Positions 40,675-49,731 of a DNA stretch of 64,000 nt are shown piece after piece. Position 1 is the first letter of the stretch; each line of letters starts with the position of its first letter. Below the pieces are notes generated by a model, which saw only the letters and a list, made by a program, of their open reading frames with translations, did no database searches and had not been told where the DNA came from. Source of the DNA: Streptomyces sp. MMG1533 (GTDB taxonomy: Bacteria > Actinomycetota > Actinomycetes > Streptomycetales > Streptomycetaceae). The DNA lies in the NCBI RefSeq assembly GCF_001279775.1, contig NZ_LGDG01000227.1, forward strand, positions 1 through 64,000, read 5' to 3'. The position numbers and the translations under genes are program-made.

Positions 40675-43296
40675 TCAGAGGTCCACCACCGTCACCGTGC
40701 CCGACGCGGAGTTGGTGACATGGGCCGTCCGGCCGTCGGGGGCCACAGCGACGCGGTGCGGGGCCCTGCCGACCGGGACGGGTGTGCCGCGGATCTCGGA
40801 CATCGCGGTGTCGATCACGGCCAGGGCGCCAAGGGCGGGGAGCGTGGCCAGCAGGGTCCGCCCGTCCGGGCTCAGGGACAGGCCCTGCGGGGCGGCGGGC
40901 AAGGTGATGTGGCCGGTCACCGCAGGGCCGGCCGTATCCACGGTGACCACCAGCTCCTGCCCCGCGTCGGCGACGTACAGGAGGCGGCCGTCCGCGGTGA
41001 CCGCCAGCGCGGAGGGGGCCACACCGACCGGGACGGGGGCGCCGACCGGCTGGTGGAGCCCGGTGTCGATCACCGTGACGGTGCCCGAGCCGGAGTTCGC
41101 CACGTACAGTCGCGTGCCGTCGGGCGAGACGGCCAGCCCCACCGGCGCCGGGCCGACCGGGATCGGCCCGCCCGTGACGGCGTTCGTCGCCGTGTCGACC
41201 ACGACCACGGTGTCGGAGGCCGAGTCGGCCGCGTACAAACGGCTTCCGTCCGGGCCGACGGCCACGGCCCTGGGCCGGCCGCCCACCGGGATCTTCGTCA
41301 CGGTGGCGGGCGGGCTCATGGCCGTGTCGATCACCGAGACCGTGCCGTCCTCGACGTCGGCGACATAGGCGCGCCGCCCGTCCGGGGCCGACGCCACGTC
41401 CACGGGGCGTGCCCCGACGTTCACCCGGGTCACGTTCGTGTCGACCGCGCTGACGAACTCCGCGTCGAATCCGGCCACGTACAGGCGGCCCCCGTCAGGG
41501 CTCGGGGCCAGTACCGCGGGGCGCATACCGACGGGCAGGAAGTCCAGCGTCCGGTGGGTGGCCGTGTCGACGACCTGGACGGCCTGCGCCGAGCCGGAGG
41601 CTACGTAGAGGCGGCGCCCGTCGGGGCTCACTGCGCACCCCTGGGGCAGCCGGTGGACCGGGATCGGATCCCCGGTCACGGTGTGGGACAGCGCGTCGAC
41701 CACGGCGACCGTGTGGGTGTCCGTGCAGCTGACGAAGAGGTGCTGCCCGTCGGGGCTCACGCACAGGAACTCTGGACCGCCCGCCACCTCGATGGTGGTC
41801 AACGCCAGGATCACGGTGTCCATGACGACGACGTCGGTTCCGGTGTCGCAGACGAAGACCTGCCGGCCGTCCGGCGTCACGACGACACTGCCCGGATGCT
41901 CCCCCACCGGAATGGGCTCGCCGACCACGGTGAGGGTCGCGGTGTCGACGGTGATGAGGGATGCCGTCGCCCGGTCGGTGACGTAGACACGCCTGCCGTC
42001 CGGGGCTACCGCGACCCCGCTCGGATCCTGCACGGGCAGGGTGCCCGTGACCCGGCCGGTGGCGACCTCGATCGCGGACAGGGCTCCCGGTCCGGCGACG
42101 TACAGGTGTCTGCCGTCCCGCGACACCGCCGACCACGTGGCGGCCTGCACCGCGACCGTGGTGGTCACCTCGCCGGTGCGTGTTTCGATGAACGACACGT
42201 CGTTCGATCCGGCATTGGCGACATGCAGCAGCGTGCCGTCCGGGGAGACGTCGACCCCGGTGGGGAACCCCCCGGCGGTCAGCCGGGTCTCGCTCGTGCT
42301 CGTCACCGCGAGCGCGTCGTCACCCGCGCACACGACGAGCAGGCGGCGCCCGTCGGGCGTGACGGCCAGGCCCTCGGGTTGTTCTCCCACAGGCCGGGAG
42401 ACCGTGCGCGTGTCGAACGGCACCACGAACGGCGCACGGAAGGCCGCGGCGTAGGCCCGGTGACCGTCCGGGGTCAGCGCCATCTCGGCGGGCGGCCCGC
42501 CCACCGGGACCGTCCGGACCACCGACAGCGCTTCGGGGTCGATCACCGAGATCGTGTCGTCCTCCGAGTTGGAGACGTAGAGCCGCCTGCCGTCCCGGGA
42601 CATCAGGCACTCCTTGGGGAACCCGCCGACGGAGACGGTCGCGAGGACGGTGCCTGAGGCGGGATCGACCACGCAGACGGCGTCGTCCTGTCCCTGCACC
42701 ACGAACAGCCTGCCGCCGTCGGGGGTGACCGCCAGCGCCCGGGGAAACTGCCCGACCTCGATCGGCGGCATCGACACCGGGGTGTCGGTCGCCGCGTCGA
42801 TCAGCCGCAGGGTCGCACCGGTCAGGTCGGTCACGTACACCCGCCGTGCGTCCGGGGCGACGGCCACGGCGAAGGGGTCGCCGCCCAGCGTGATGGTGCG
42901 GATCACCTGGCCGCTACCGGTGTCGACCACCGCGATGCCGCCGGTGGCTTCGAGCGTGATGTAGATCCGGCCGCCGTCCGGTGTCACGGCCAGGCGCAGC
43001 GGCACGGCGTCGAGGGCGATCGTCCGGGTGATCGAGTCGGTACTCGTGTCGATCACGAAGAGCTGGTTCTCCGCGTCGCTGACGACGTAGGCCCGGTCGC
43101 CGCGCGGGGCCATGGCGATGCCTCTGGCACGGGGGCAGTTGATCTCCGTGAGTACCGAGTGACCGGTGGTGTCGATCACGAAGACCGCACCGGCGCCGTC
43201 GGAGCTGGGTACGTACAGGCGTCGTCCGTCCGGTGTGATGGCCACACCGGACGGGCGCAGCTCCAAGGGGATCGGGGCGGTGCTCGCATTGGCCAT
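40675..43296 (-). CDS. YVTN-type beta-propeller repeat protein
   Basis: 873 residues of YVTN/YncE-like repeats (SPDGxxLYVxxSxxxTVxVIDT), about 20 units, starting MANASTAPIPLELRPSGVAI and ending GTVTVVDL. No signal peptide. A G-rich ribosome site (GGTGGGGGG) is adjacent to the ATG at 43296. It is divergent from the injection-system operon, whose first gene starts 188 bp away, so the two could share a regulatory region. It is likely a protein- or carbohydrate-binding scaffold. Its closest relatives in the window are the convergent propeller at 37672 and the deleted relic. Confidence 0.85.
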   Translation of the reverse strand: MANASTAPIPLELRPSGVAITPDGRRLYVPSSDGAGAVFVIDTTGHSVLTEINCPRARGIAMAPRGDRAYVVSDAENQLFVIDTSTDSITRTIALDAVPLRLAVTPDGGRIYITLEATGGIAVVDTGSGQVIRTITLGGDPFAVAVAPDARRVYVTDLTGATLRLIDAATDTPVSMPPIEVGQFPRALAVTPDGGRLFVVQGQDDAVCVVDPASGTVLATVSVGGFPKECLMSRDGRRLYVSNSEDDTISVIDPEALSVVRTVPVGGPPAEMALTPDGHRAYAAAFRAPFVVPFDTRTVSRPVGEQPEGLAVTPDGRRLLVVCAGDDALAVTSTSETRLTAGGFPTGVDVSPDGTLLHVANAGSNDVSFIETRTGEVTTTVAVQAATWSAVSRDGRHLYVAGPGALSAIEVATGRVTGTLPVQDPSGVAVAPDGRRVYVTDRATASLITVDTATLTVVGEPIPVGEHPGSVVVTPDGRQVFVCDTGTDVVVMDTVILALTTIEVAGGPEFLCVSPDGQHLFVSCTDTHTVAVVDALSHTVTGDPIPVHRLPQGCAVSPDGRRLYVASGSAQAVQVVDTATHRTLDFLPVGMRPAVLAPSPDGGRLYVAGFDAEFVSAVDTNVTRVNVGARPVDVASAPDGRRAYVADVEDGTVSVIDTAMSPPATVTKIPVGGRPRAVAVGPDGSRLYAADSASDTVVVVDTATNAVTGGPIPVGPAPVGLAVSPDGTRLYVANSGSGTVTVIDTGLHQPVGAPVPVGVAPSALAVTADGRLLYVADAGQELVVTVDTAGPAVTGHITLPAAPQGLSLSPDGRTLLATLPALGALAVIDTAMSEIRGTPVPVGRAPHRVAVAPDGRTAHVTNSASGTVTVVDL

Positions 43297-43483
43297 CCCC
43301 CCACCATCGGACGTGCGAGGAGTCCGCTCGGCGCCGGACACCTCGGGCTCGACCGGGCGGCCGTCAGCAATCCCCAGGTCGTGTGAACCTGCCGGTGCCC
43401 GGGCGTCAACCGCACGGGGCGCTGGTACCTCCTCCTCGCTGCGGCTGGCGCAGCGCGCCGCGCTGCCGCCGAAGGGAGGGCTC

Positions 43484-44437
43484 ATGCGATTCCGGGACCG
43501 CATCCTGCTGCGTCTGCTGGACGCCGGCGAACGCGCCGCCCTCCTGACGGCGCCGGTGGGCGAGCGGATCCTGCACACGGCGTTCACCGCGGAGGAGGCC
43601 GAGGTCGGACCGGTGACCGCGGTCCGGGCCCGGCAGGTCGGCCTGATGCCCACCTCCCAGATCGTCCAGCCCTTCGAGGCCCAGTTGTACGGCGCGCAGT
43701 CGGCGCAGCAGTGGCGGTTCACCGCTCAACTGCCTCTCAGCGGTCCCGTGGTGGGAGCCGACGCCCGGCTCGACCTCACACTGCTGGCGAGCCGGTCCGG
43801 CGTGCGGACCTCGATCACCGAGGCCGCGGTCGAGAACCTCGCCGGCATCGCGGAGCGGGAGGACGTGGACGCGCGGATCCTGGCCGAGGACGGTTCGCTC
43901 CCGGCACCGGGCGAAGCCCTGGAGACGCGACGGCTGACCGCGCTCGTCGACATGCTCGAGGAGAGGTTCGAGACCACCGCGGAGGCGCCGCTGGGGAACC
44001 TGCTGCGCAGCCGCGGACCGCTCACCTTCGAGCAGTTGCGGGCCGAGCTCAGCCCACCGCACACCCCGCTTCGGCTGGGCCTGAGGCTGACGGAGGAGCC
44101 CACGCCGTCCACCGCGGTCACCTTCCCCCTCCAGTGCCTCGCCTTCGCCGTCGACGAGCCCTTCGCCGATCTCGCCGCGCGGCTCACCGAGATCCAGATC
44201 GGCATGGCGCGCACCGCGCCCCTCGCCGACCTCCCCCAGCCGCCGGCGGGCGTCGCCGTACGGACGCCGCTGCCCGCGCTGATGTTCTTCCCGCAGACGG
44301 CCCTGGACGAGCCGGACCTCCCGGGGACCGTCCCGGGCCCCGGCCCGGCCGACGACGCCGGCCTGCGCACCGCCCGCCTCGACGAACTCGCCGCCCGGCT
44401 CCGGCACATCGGCATCGTGCCGGTGGCGGTGCCCTGA
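43484..44437 (+). CDS. First gene of injection-system operon, function unknown
   Basis: 317 residues, no signal peptide and no recognised domain. It has an N-terminal MRFRDRILLRLLDAGERAALL helix-like segment, then alternating helical and Pro-rich parts, ending RLRHIGIVPVAVP. GAAGGGAGGG lies just before the ATG. It is 18 nt upstream of the sheath gene and co-oriented with the whole operon, so it probably has a structural or assembly role (tail terminator/cap or chaperone position). The DUF4255/Afp16 cap signature is not evident to me. Confidence 0.7.
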   Translation: MRFRDRILLRLLDAGERAALLTAPVGERILHTAFTAEEAEVGPVTAVRARQVGLMPTSQIVQPFEAQLYGAQSAQQWRFTAQLPLSGPVVGADARLDLTLLASRSGVRTSITEAAVENLAGIAEREDVDARILAEDGSLPAPGEALETRRLTALVDMLEERFETTAEAPLGNLLRSRGPLTFEQLRAELSPPHTPLRLGLRLTEEPTPSTAVTFPLQCLAFAVDEPFADLAARLTEIQIGMARTAPLADLPQPPAGVAVRTPLPALMFFPQTALDEPDLPGTVPGPGPADDAGLRTARLDELAARLRHIGIVPVAVP

Positions 44438-44455
44438 CCGCCTGGAGTGATCGAC

Positions 44456-45670
44456 TTGACCGTGACAGCAGCCGAGTTCCCGTTCATCAGCGTCACCATC
44501 GACACGCGTGGCATGCAGCCGCTCGCCCGCCGCTCCACCGGAAACATCGTCGTCGTCGGTTCGACGGGCGGGGCCGGAGACGCCGACGCCAACGTTCCGG
44601 TCCAGATCGGCAGCGAGGCCGAGGCACGCAAGCACTTCGCCGAAGTCGACCCGAGGACGGGTGCGGTCACCAGGTCGGGGCCGCTGTACCGCTCCCTGTG
44701 CGCCGCGCTGCGGCAGGATCCGGCGCCTTCGCGCGTCTATGCCGTGCCCACGGGCTCGACCGAGCCCGGTCCGGGCGAGGAGCCCGGCGGAGCGGTGCCG
44801 GACTACGACGCCGCGCTCACCGCCACGGCCTCCCTGCCCGTGCAGTTGGTGTGTCTGGCCGAGGAGACCAGGCCGGAACACCTCCGGTTGCTCAGGGACC
44901 ATGTGGAGAACGTCAGCAAGGCCGGCAGCGCCCGGATGGGCGTGGCGATGGTCGACCCCGACCTCGCCGTGGACGACGCCAACCGGACGTTCACCGCGGC
45001 GGCCAAGGCGGCGTACGACGGCGTCAAGAGCGCGAGCAGCCGGATGATCCTGGTCGCCGCGCGCGTGGCCCCGGACGAGGACGACGGGCCGCTGCCCGAC
45101 GTGGCCGCCGCGGTCACCGGCACCATCGCCGGGTACCCGCCGCACGCGAGCGTGCTGATGAAGCAGGTCCGCGGCTTCCGGATCCCGCTGTCCCGGCAGT
45201 TCAGCGGCACCGAGATCAAAGAACTGGCCGAAGCCCTGATCATCCCGGTGATCGACCCGGAACTCGTCCCCGGCGAAGGGCTGTTCCTCGGTTCCGGGCG
45301 CTGCTTCACGGACGACTCCTCGAAGCTGTACGTCGACATCATCCGCGTCCTGGACCACATCGAGTTCCTGCTCAAGGCGGGGCTGATCGGGACCATCGGT
45401 GAGACCCGCATCGACCGGCTGGGCATGCAGGGCATGCGCTCCCGCATCGACGGCATCCTCAGCCCGCTCCTGACGTCCGGCGTCATCGCCGCCTACTCCA
45501 TCGACATCCCGCTGCTGCCGATCCTGGAGGCCGAGGAGGCCGCCCGCACACCCGGGCAGGGCAGCACCCTCAGCGAGGCGCGGCAGGACCGCCGGGTCGA
45601 GGTGCTGCTCTCCGTCACCTACGCGGGCGCCGTGCACTTCCTCAACATCAATCTCGCGCTCAAGGCCTGA
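44456..45670 (+). CDS. Contractile tail sheath protein
   Basis: About 404 residues. The C-terminal third shows the sheath signature: DDSSKLYVDIIRVLDHIEFLL, ETRIDRLGMQGMRSRIDGIL, SGVIAAYSIDIPLLP, and a final beta strand VLLSVTYAGAVHFLNINLAL used for the inter-subunit handshake. A flexible N-terminus and a central insertion precede it. It polymerises around the tube and contracts to drive it. I use TTG 44456 because TGGAG lies 8 nt upstream; GTG 44447 overlaps that site and GTG 44462 is also in frame. It is a single sheath gene of compact size. Confidence 0.88.
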   Translation: MTVTAAEFPFISVTIDTRGMQPLARRSTGNIVVVGSTGGAGDADANVPVQIGSEAEARKHFAEVDPRTGAVTRSGPLYRSLCAALRQDPAPSRVYAVPTGSTEPGPGEEPGGAVPDYDAALTATASLPVQLVCLAEETRPEHLRLLRDHVENVSKAGSARMGVAMVDPDLAVDDANRTFTAAAKAAYDGVKSASSRMILVAARVAPDEDDGPLPDVAAAVTGTIAGYPPHASVLMKQVRGFRIPLSRQFSGTEIKELAEALIIPVIDPELVPGEGLFLGSGRCFTDDSSKLYVDIIRVLDHIEFLLKAGLIGTIGETRIDRLGMQGMRSRIDGILSPLLTSGVIAAYSIDIPLLPILEAEEAARTPGQGSTLSEARQDRRVEVLLSVTYAGAVHFLNINLALKA

Positions 45671-45687
45671 GCCCACCGGAGGACGCT

Positions 45688-46146
45688 GTGACCACACCCT
45701 CACCGAGCACCTGGACCAAGTCGCGGCTCGCCGTCGTGCTGGACGCGAACACCGCGTCGCCCCTGACACCGGTGGACTCCTTCACTCCCACGTTCAACCT
45801 GAACACGGAGGTCGTCCACTCCCTGGAGGCCACCCACGTCGGTTACGTCGCCAACCCGGCCAGTTTCACCTTCACGCTGACGGTCAAGGCGATCGGCGGC
45901 GCCTCCGCCTCGCTCACCCAACTCGCCATGTCCGGCAAGGAGTTCTCCATCGGCCTGTACGAGGCCAAGGGGAGCACGGGTGAATGGGACTTCAAGGAGC
46001 TGCTGTTCAACAAGTGCCTCATCACCTCGGCCAATCCGTCCAACGCAGTGATCAACGGCGCCCCCGTGGCGACGTTCTCCGGGGTGGCGCGCGAGGCCGT
46101 CGTCAACGACGGCAAGGAGCACAGGCTGCCGCCCGTCGTCGCCTGA
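45688..46146 (+). CDS. Tail tube protein
   Basis: 152 residues, beta-rich, directly after the sheath gene as in phage tails and extracellular injection systems. It has the Hcp/gp19-like pattern: SRLAVVLDANTASPLTPVDSFTPTFN, SFTFTLTVKAIGGA, FSIGLYEAKG and a C-terminal strand region with APVATFSGVAREA. The GTG start has GGAGGA 4 nt upstream. It is expected to stack into the inner tube that carries cargo. The tube assignment rests on position and fold pattern. Confidence 0.75.
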   Translation: MTTPSPSTWTKSRLAVVLDANTASPLTPVDSFTPTFNLNTEVVHSLEATHVGYVANPASFTFTLTVKAIGGASASLTQLAMSGKEFSIGLYEAKGSTGEWDFKELLFNKCLITSANPSNAVINGAPVATFSGVAREAVVNDGKEHRLPPVVA

Positions 46147-46199
46147 CGTCACGTCAAAACACGGCGCACCGACCTGAGTCCGGCGCGAAGGAGGATCCG

Positions 46200-46490
46200 A
46201 TGAACGACTCCGCGGGACCGCCGGGCGGCGACGGACCCCGGCCGCAGGGCGGGCACGTGCTGCAGACCGGCATCGCGCTGGTGCGCCGCGACGAGATGGT
46301 CGTCCCCCTGGAGGGCAGCGAAGCCGAACTGGCCCTCGCCGAACAGGACGCACGGCAGGACATCCACATCCACCTTCCGGTGACCGTCGAGGTCGTCGGG
46401 GCGGTCGACTCCCTGGCGGTGCGCACCGCGGTCGACGACGCGCTGCGCCGCGTACGGCATGCCATGGACGCGCACACGGTGCAGGGCTGA
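46200..46490 (+). CDS. Small protein sharing a domain with the next large protein
   Basis: 96 residues. After a Gly/Pro-rich start comes a compact alpha/beta unit: IHIHLPVTVEVVGAV then TAVDDALRRVRHAMDA. The same pattern (LHVHVPIQVTLVEPV then RTVGDACRTALQTARRE) begins the 1078-residue protein encoded 4 nt downstream. It has a perfect GAAGGAGG ribosome site. Its position between tube and the large protein is where phages encode tape-measure chaperones; that is inference from synteny. Confidence 0.72.
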   Translation: MNDSAGPPGGDGPRPQGGHVLQTGIALVRRDEMVVPLEGSEAELALAEQDARQDIHIHLPVTVEVVGAVDSLAVRTAVDDALRRVRHAMDAHTVQG

Positions 46491-46494
46491 CGAA

Positions 46495-49400
46495 GTGGCC
46501 CTGCACGTGCACGTGCCCATCCAGGTGACGCTCGTGGAGCCGGTCACCGCCGGCGAACTCGCCCTGCTGGAGCGGACGGTGGGTGACGCCTGCCGCACCG
46601 CCCTGCAGACCGCGCGGCGCGAGTTCCTCGACGTGCGCGGGACGGGACGCCGGATCGTCGTGGACCGCCCGGATCCGGTGTTCACCGGCAGGCGGCCGCC
46701 CCAGGAGCTGCGGGAGCGCGCCGCGCAGGCCATCGCGACGGGGGTCGCCTACGGCGTCACGTCCTCGGGCCTGCTGCGGCACTCCCCCGCGCCGGTCACC
46801 CGCACCGAGGCTCCCCCGGCCGAGCCCTTCGACACGTCACGGGTCGGCGAGGACGAGGGCGGCGCCACCTACCGGGTCCCCTCCTACGACCACGGCGGCG
46901 AGAAGGTTCCCGTCCGGTTCTTCCACCAGCGGGCCGACGACACCCGCCCCACGTCGTTGCGACCGGTGGCGGGAAGGGTCCTGTCGCTCGACGAGGCCGC
47001 CGAGGTCGCGTGGAGCGAGCACCTGAACCGGCACGGAGCGGTGTGGAATCCGGAGGTGCACGGACACCCGGGTTACGCGGGGCTGATCATCTGCAACGGC
47101 AAGCAGGTCCAGGGCCTGGTGTGGGTCACCGGAGTCACCGCCATCAATCCCAACGGATCGCTGCCGCAGGGCAGTTACAGCCGATACTGCCAGGAGCTGC
47201 CTCTCCTTCAGTGGCAACCGGCCCCTGGCGGCGGCACAGGATTCGGCCGGGCGACGATGTCCGCCGGCCCGGCGCCCTACTACGAACTGGTCCGCACCGG
47301 GCGTCCCGCCACCGTGGAGGAGATCGAGCGCTTCGCCGCCGAGATCCTCGACGCCGCACGCGTACCGGCCCATCACCCCGCCCGGCGGCCCGGTGTCCTG
47401 CATCGCTACGCGGAGCAGATGGTGAGCGGAGCGACCAAACCCATGGCCCTGTTCGAGGTGCGTGGCGGCCTCCACCGGATGTTCGCCCTCATGGAGGAGG
47501 CGACCACTGCGTCACCGATCCGCTTCGCCACCGCCCTGCCGCCGGCCGGCTCCGAGGGGGACCGGGCGGGCAAGGCCCCCGCGAAGCCCGAGAAGAAACC
47601 CGGGCCCCGGCCCACGCCGAAGGCCGAACCCAAACCCAGACCCACGCCCAAGCCCAAGCCCAAGGCCGCGACCAAGCCCACGCCCAAAGCGGCGCCCAAG
47701 CCCAGGACCGAACCCACCGCCAAGGGCAAGCCCAAGGTCAAGGGCGACCGCGCCACCGGTGTCCCCGCCCCGCCCGAGGAGCACGGCGAGGACCGGCGCC
47801 GTCGGCCCGGAGCCGGCGACGACGAGGCCACGCGCGCCCGCTCGGGCACCCGGTCCCGTGCGGGAGCGGAACGGACCTGGCCGTCCTCGGGCATCCGCGG
47901 TGAGCAGCTGGTCTGCGCACCGTACGAGGGTGAACCCGCGCTCACCGCGCTCCCCGACGGCGGTGACGCCCTGGCCCGGGCCATGCGGAGGCTCTCGGGG
48001 CTGCTCGACGTGGACGCTTGCGGCTTCCTCGGCATGTTCACCCTCAACTGCGCCAAGGTGATCGCCAGTCGCGCCCGGGGAGTGGGGGTGTCCTCCGCGG
48101 ACAGTCCGGTCACCACCCGGGTGACGGTGCGTCCCGACGGCGGCGGCAACAACGGCTTCGTCGACGTCCGTGCCGGTGAGGCGACCGAACTCACGTCCCT
48201 CCACGTCCTCGCGGAAGCCGCAACTCTGGTGAGGGAGCTGGCCGACGAGGTCGCCGCGACCTACCAGCTCCCGAGGAACGCCGCGCTGCTCAGGCCCCAC
48301 CCCGGCACACCGGGACCGCAGGCGGCGTCCTGGACCCTGCACTTCCTCAAGGACGTCCGCTCCGCGCTCACCGACAGCTGCATGCACCTCTACGCGGAGA
48401 CGTGCCGCGTCCTGCTGCTGCAGCAGCTGCGCTCCTCGGCGGCGGCGATCGAGCAGCGCAGCGGTCCGCACGCCCGCGAGACGGTGGAGCACTTCACCTC
48501 CGTACTGGACATCATGGGCGGCGGAGTGGTGAAGCTGCTCGTGCTGCGCACGGCGATGCGGCACGCCGAACGGGTCAGAGCGACCGGCACGGTCCGCGAG
48601 GTGCTGTCGAAACGCGAGACGAAGTACCGGCCGGGCTATCACGAGTACGACTACGAGGCCCCCGCCCCGATCGGCAGGGTCGATCCCCGCACACTGCGGG
48701 AACTCGACCGGGCACGCATCGAGCGCCTGGGCACCGTCTACACGGCGGTCGAAGGTGACCGCATGTGGACGCCGGAGGCCCTGGAGACGGACATCCACCG
48801 CCGGCGGGCGCTGGTCAATCAGCTCGATCCGCTGTTCTTCCAGGTCGAGGACCTCGAAGAGGTCTTCGCGAGCGCGCAGCACGACCCGGGATTCACACAG
48901 CGCTATCTCGAGCGGCTGTTCAAGGAGATGGCCGCCGCAAACAAGGAGATGACCCGCAAGGCCAAGGAGGCGGACAGCGGGGCCTTCTTCGCGCTCGAGG
49001 CGTCCCGGTTCGTCGCGTCGGGGGGAAGGGACAGCCGCGGCCTGTGGTTCCAGCTGTCGGGCATCCACGCGCTGGCGGACAACGAGCTCGCGCCGTCCGC
49101 CGGGAAGCTGCGTGAGTACACCGAGGGTGTGAACCTCGCGCTCGGCCGCAAGGCCGGCTTCGAGGCGGTGAAGCAGGTGTTCGTCACCGGCGGGATCATC
49201 GTCCTCGGCCTGCTGTGTGCTCCGCTCGGCGCGACGATCGCCGGAATCCTCACCGCCGCGGTGAGCGTCGGCTTCGCCGTGGAGGAGGTCGCGGGCGCCG
49301 TCGAGAAGAAGGAGCTGTACCGCGCCCTGGTGGAACCCGAGGCGTTGCAGCAGTGGCAGGACGTGGAGACCGCCGAGCTGATGGCCTTCGTCGGGCTCGC

Positions 49401-49731
49401 CTTCTCCGTCTTCGACGTGGCGCACATCGCCGGCGGCGTGCGGGCACTCGCGATCAGCCGGGGCGCCGTCGAGGCACTCGGGGTCGGCCGGAAGGCCGGG
49501 GTGAAGGCCGGGCTGCGGGCTCTGAGCACGCAGGCTCGGCGCACGATCCTGGCCAACACCACCGAACAGATGCTCAAGCACGCCCTGAGTGAGGCCGTGG
49601 CCGGTCAGGTCGTCGCACAGGTCATGGACGAGCTGGTGTCACGGGTCGTCGGGCCCGTGGTCACGGACTGGACCCGGGAGCAGGGGCTCTTGCACGGAAC
49701 GCTGGACAAGCCCGACGCGGAAGACAAGTGA
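46495..49731 (+). CDS. Large membrane-segment protein: tape measure or cargo candidate
   Basis: 1078 residues. Residues 1-50 repeat the domain of the preceding small protein; about 100-340 form a globular region (YAGLIICNGKQVQGLVWVTG); about 355-425 is a Pro/Lys-rich linker of PKPxPKP type; about 460-880 is helical and charged; about 893-935 contains two adjacent hydrophobic segments (VFVTGGIIVLGLLC and AGILTAAVSVGFA). The C-terminus is helical. Its position after the tube gene and before baseplate genes, plus the hydrophobic hairpin, fits a tape measure; its modular layout with linker fits a delivered toxin. No catalytic motif is recognised. GTG 46495 is 4 nt after the upstream stop. Confidence 0.75.
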   Translation: MALHVHVPIQVTLVEPVTAGELALLERTVGDACRTALQTARREFLDVRGTGRRIVVDRPDPVFTGRRPPQELRERAAQAIATGVAYGVTSSGLLRHSPAPVTRTEAPPAEPFDTSRVGEDEGGATYRVPSYDHGGEKVPVRFFHQRADDTRPTSLRPVAGRVLSLDEAAEVAWSEHLNRHGAVWNPEVHGHPGYAGLIICNGKQVQGLVWVTGVTAINPNGSLPQGSYSRYCQELPLLQWQPAPGGGTGFGRATMSAGPAPYYELVRTGRPATVEEIERFAAEILDAARVPAHHPARRPGVLHRYAEQMVSGATKPMALFEVRGGLHRMFALMEEATTASPIRFATALPPAGSEGDRAGKAPAKPEKKPGPRPTPKAEPKPRPTPKPKPKAATKPTPKAAPKPRTEPTAKGKPKVKGDRATGVPAPPEEHGEDRRRRPGAGDDEATRARSGTRSRAGAERTWPSSGIRGEQLVCAPYEGEPALTALPDGGDALARAMRRLSGLLDVDACGFLGMFTLNCAKVIASRARGVGVSSADSPVTTRVTVRPDGGGNNGFVDVRAGEATELTSLHVLAEAATLVRELADEVAATYQLPRNAALLRPHPGTPGPQAASWTLHFLKDVRSALTDSCMHLYAETCRVLLLQQLRSSAAAIEQRSGPHARETVEHFTSVLDIMGGGVVKLLVLRTAMRHAERVRATGTVREVLSKRETKYRPGYHEYDYEAPAPIGRVDPRTLRELDRARIERLGTVYTAVEGDRMWTPEALETDIHRRRALVNQLDPLFFQVEDLEEVFASAQHDPGFTQRYLERLFKEMAAANKEMTRKAKEADSGAFFALEASRFVASGGRDSRGLWFQLSGIHALADNELAPSAGKLREYTEGVNLALGRKAGFEAVKQVFVTGGIIVLGLLCAPLGATIAGILTAAVSVGFAVEEVAGAVEKKELYRALVEPEALQQWQDVETAELMAFVGLAFSVFDVAHIAGGVRALAISRGAVEALGVGRKAGVKAGLRALSTQARRTILANTTEQMLKHALSEAVAGQVVAQVMDELVSRVVGPVVTDWTREQGLLHGTLDKPDAEDK

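Noticed and set aside
40522..42657. 711-codon plus-strand frame opposite the propeller gene
   Set aside because: Periodic only because the opposite strand encodes 42-residue repeats.
47512..49581. 689-codon minus-strand frame opposite the large tail protein
   Set aside because: Antisense shadow with Gly/Arg repeats that mirror the Pro/Lys linker.
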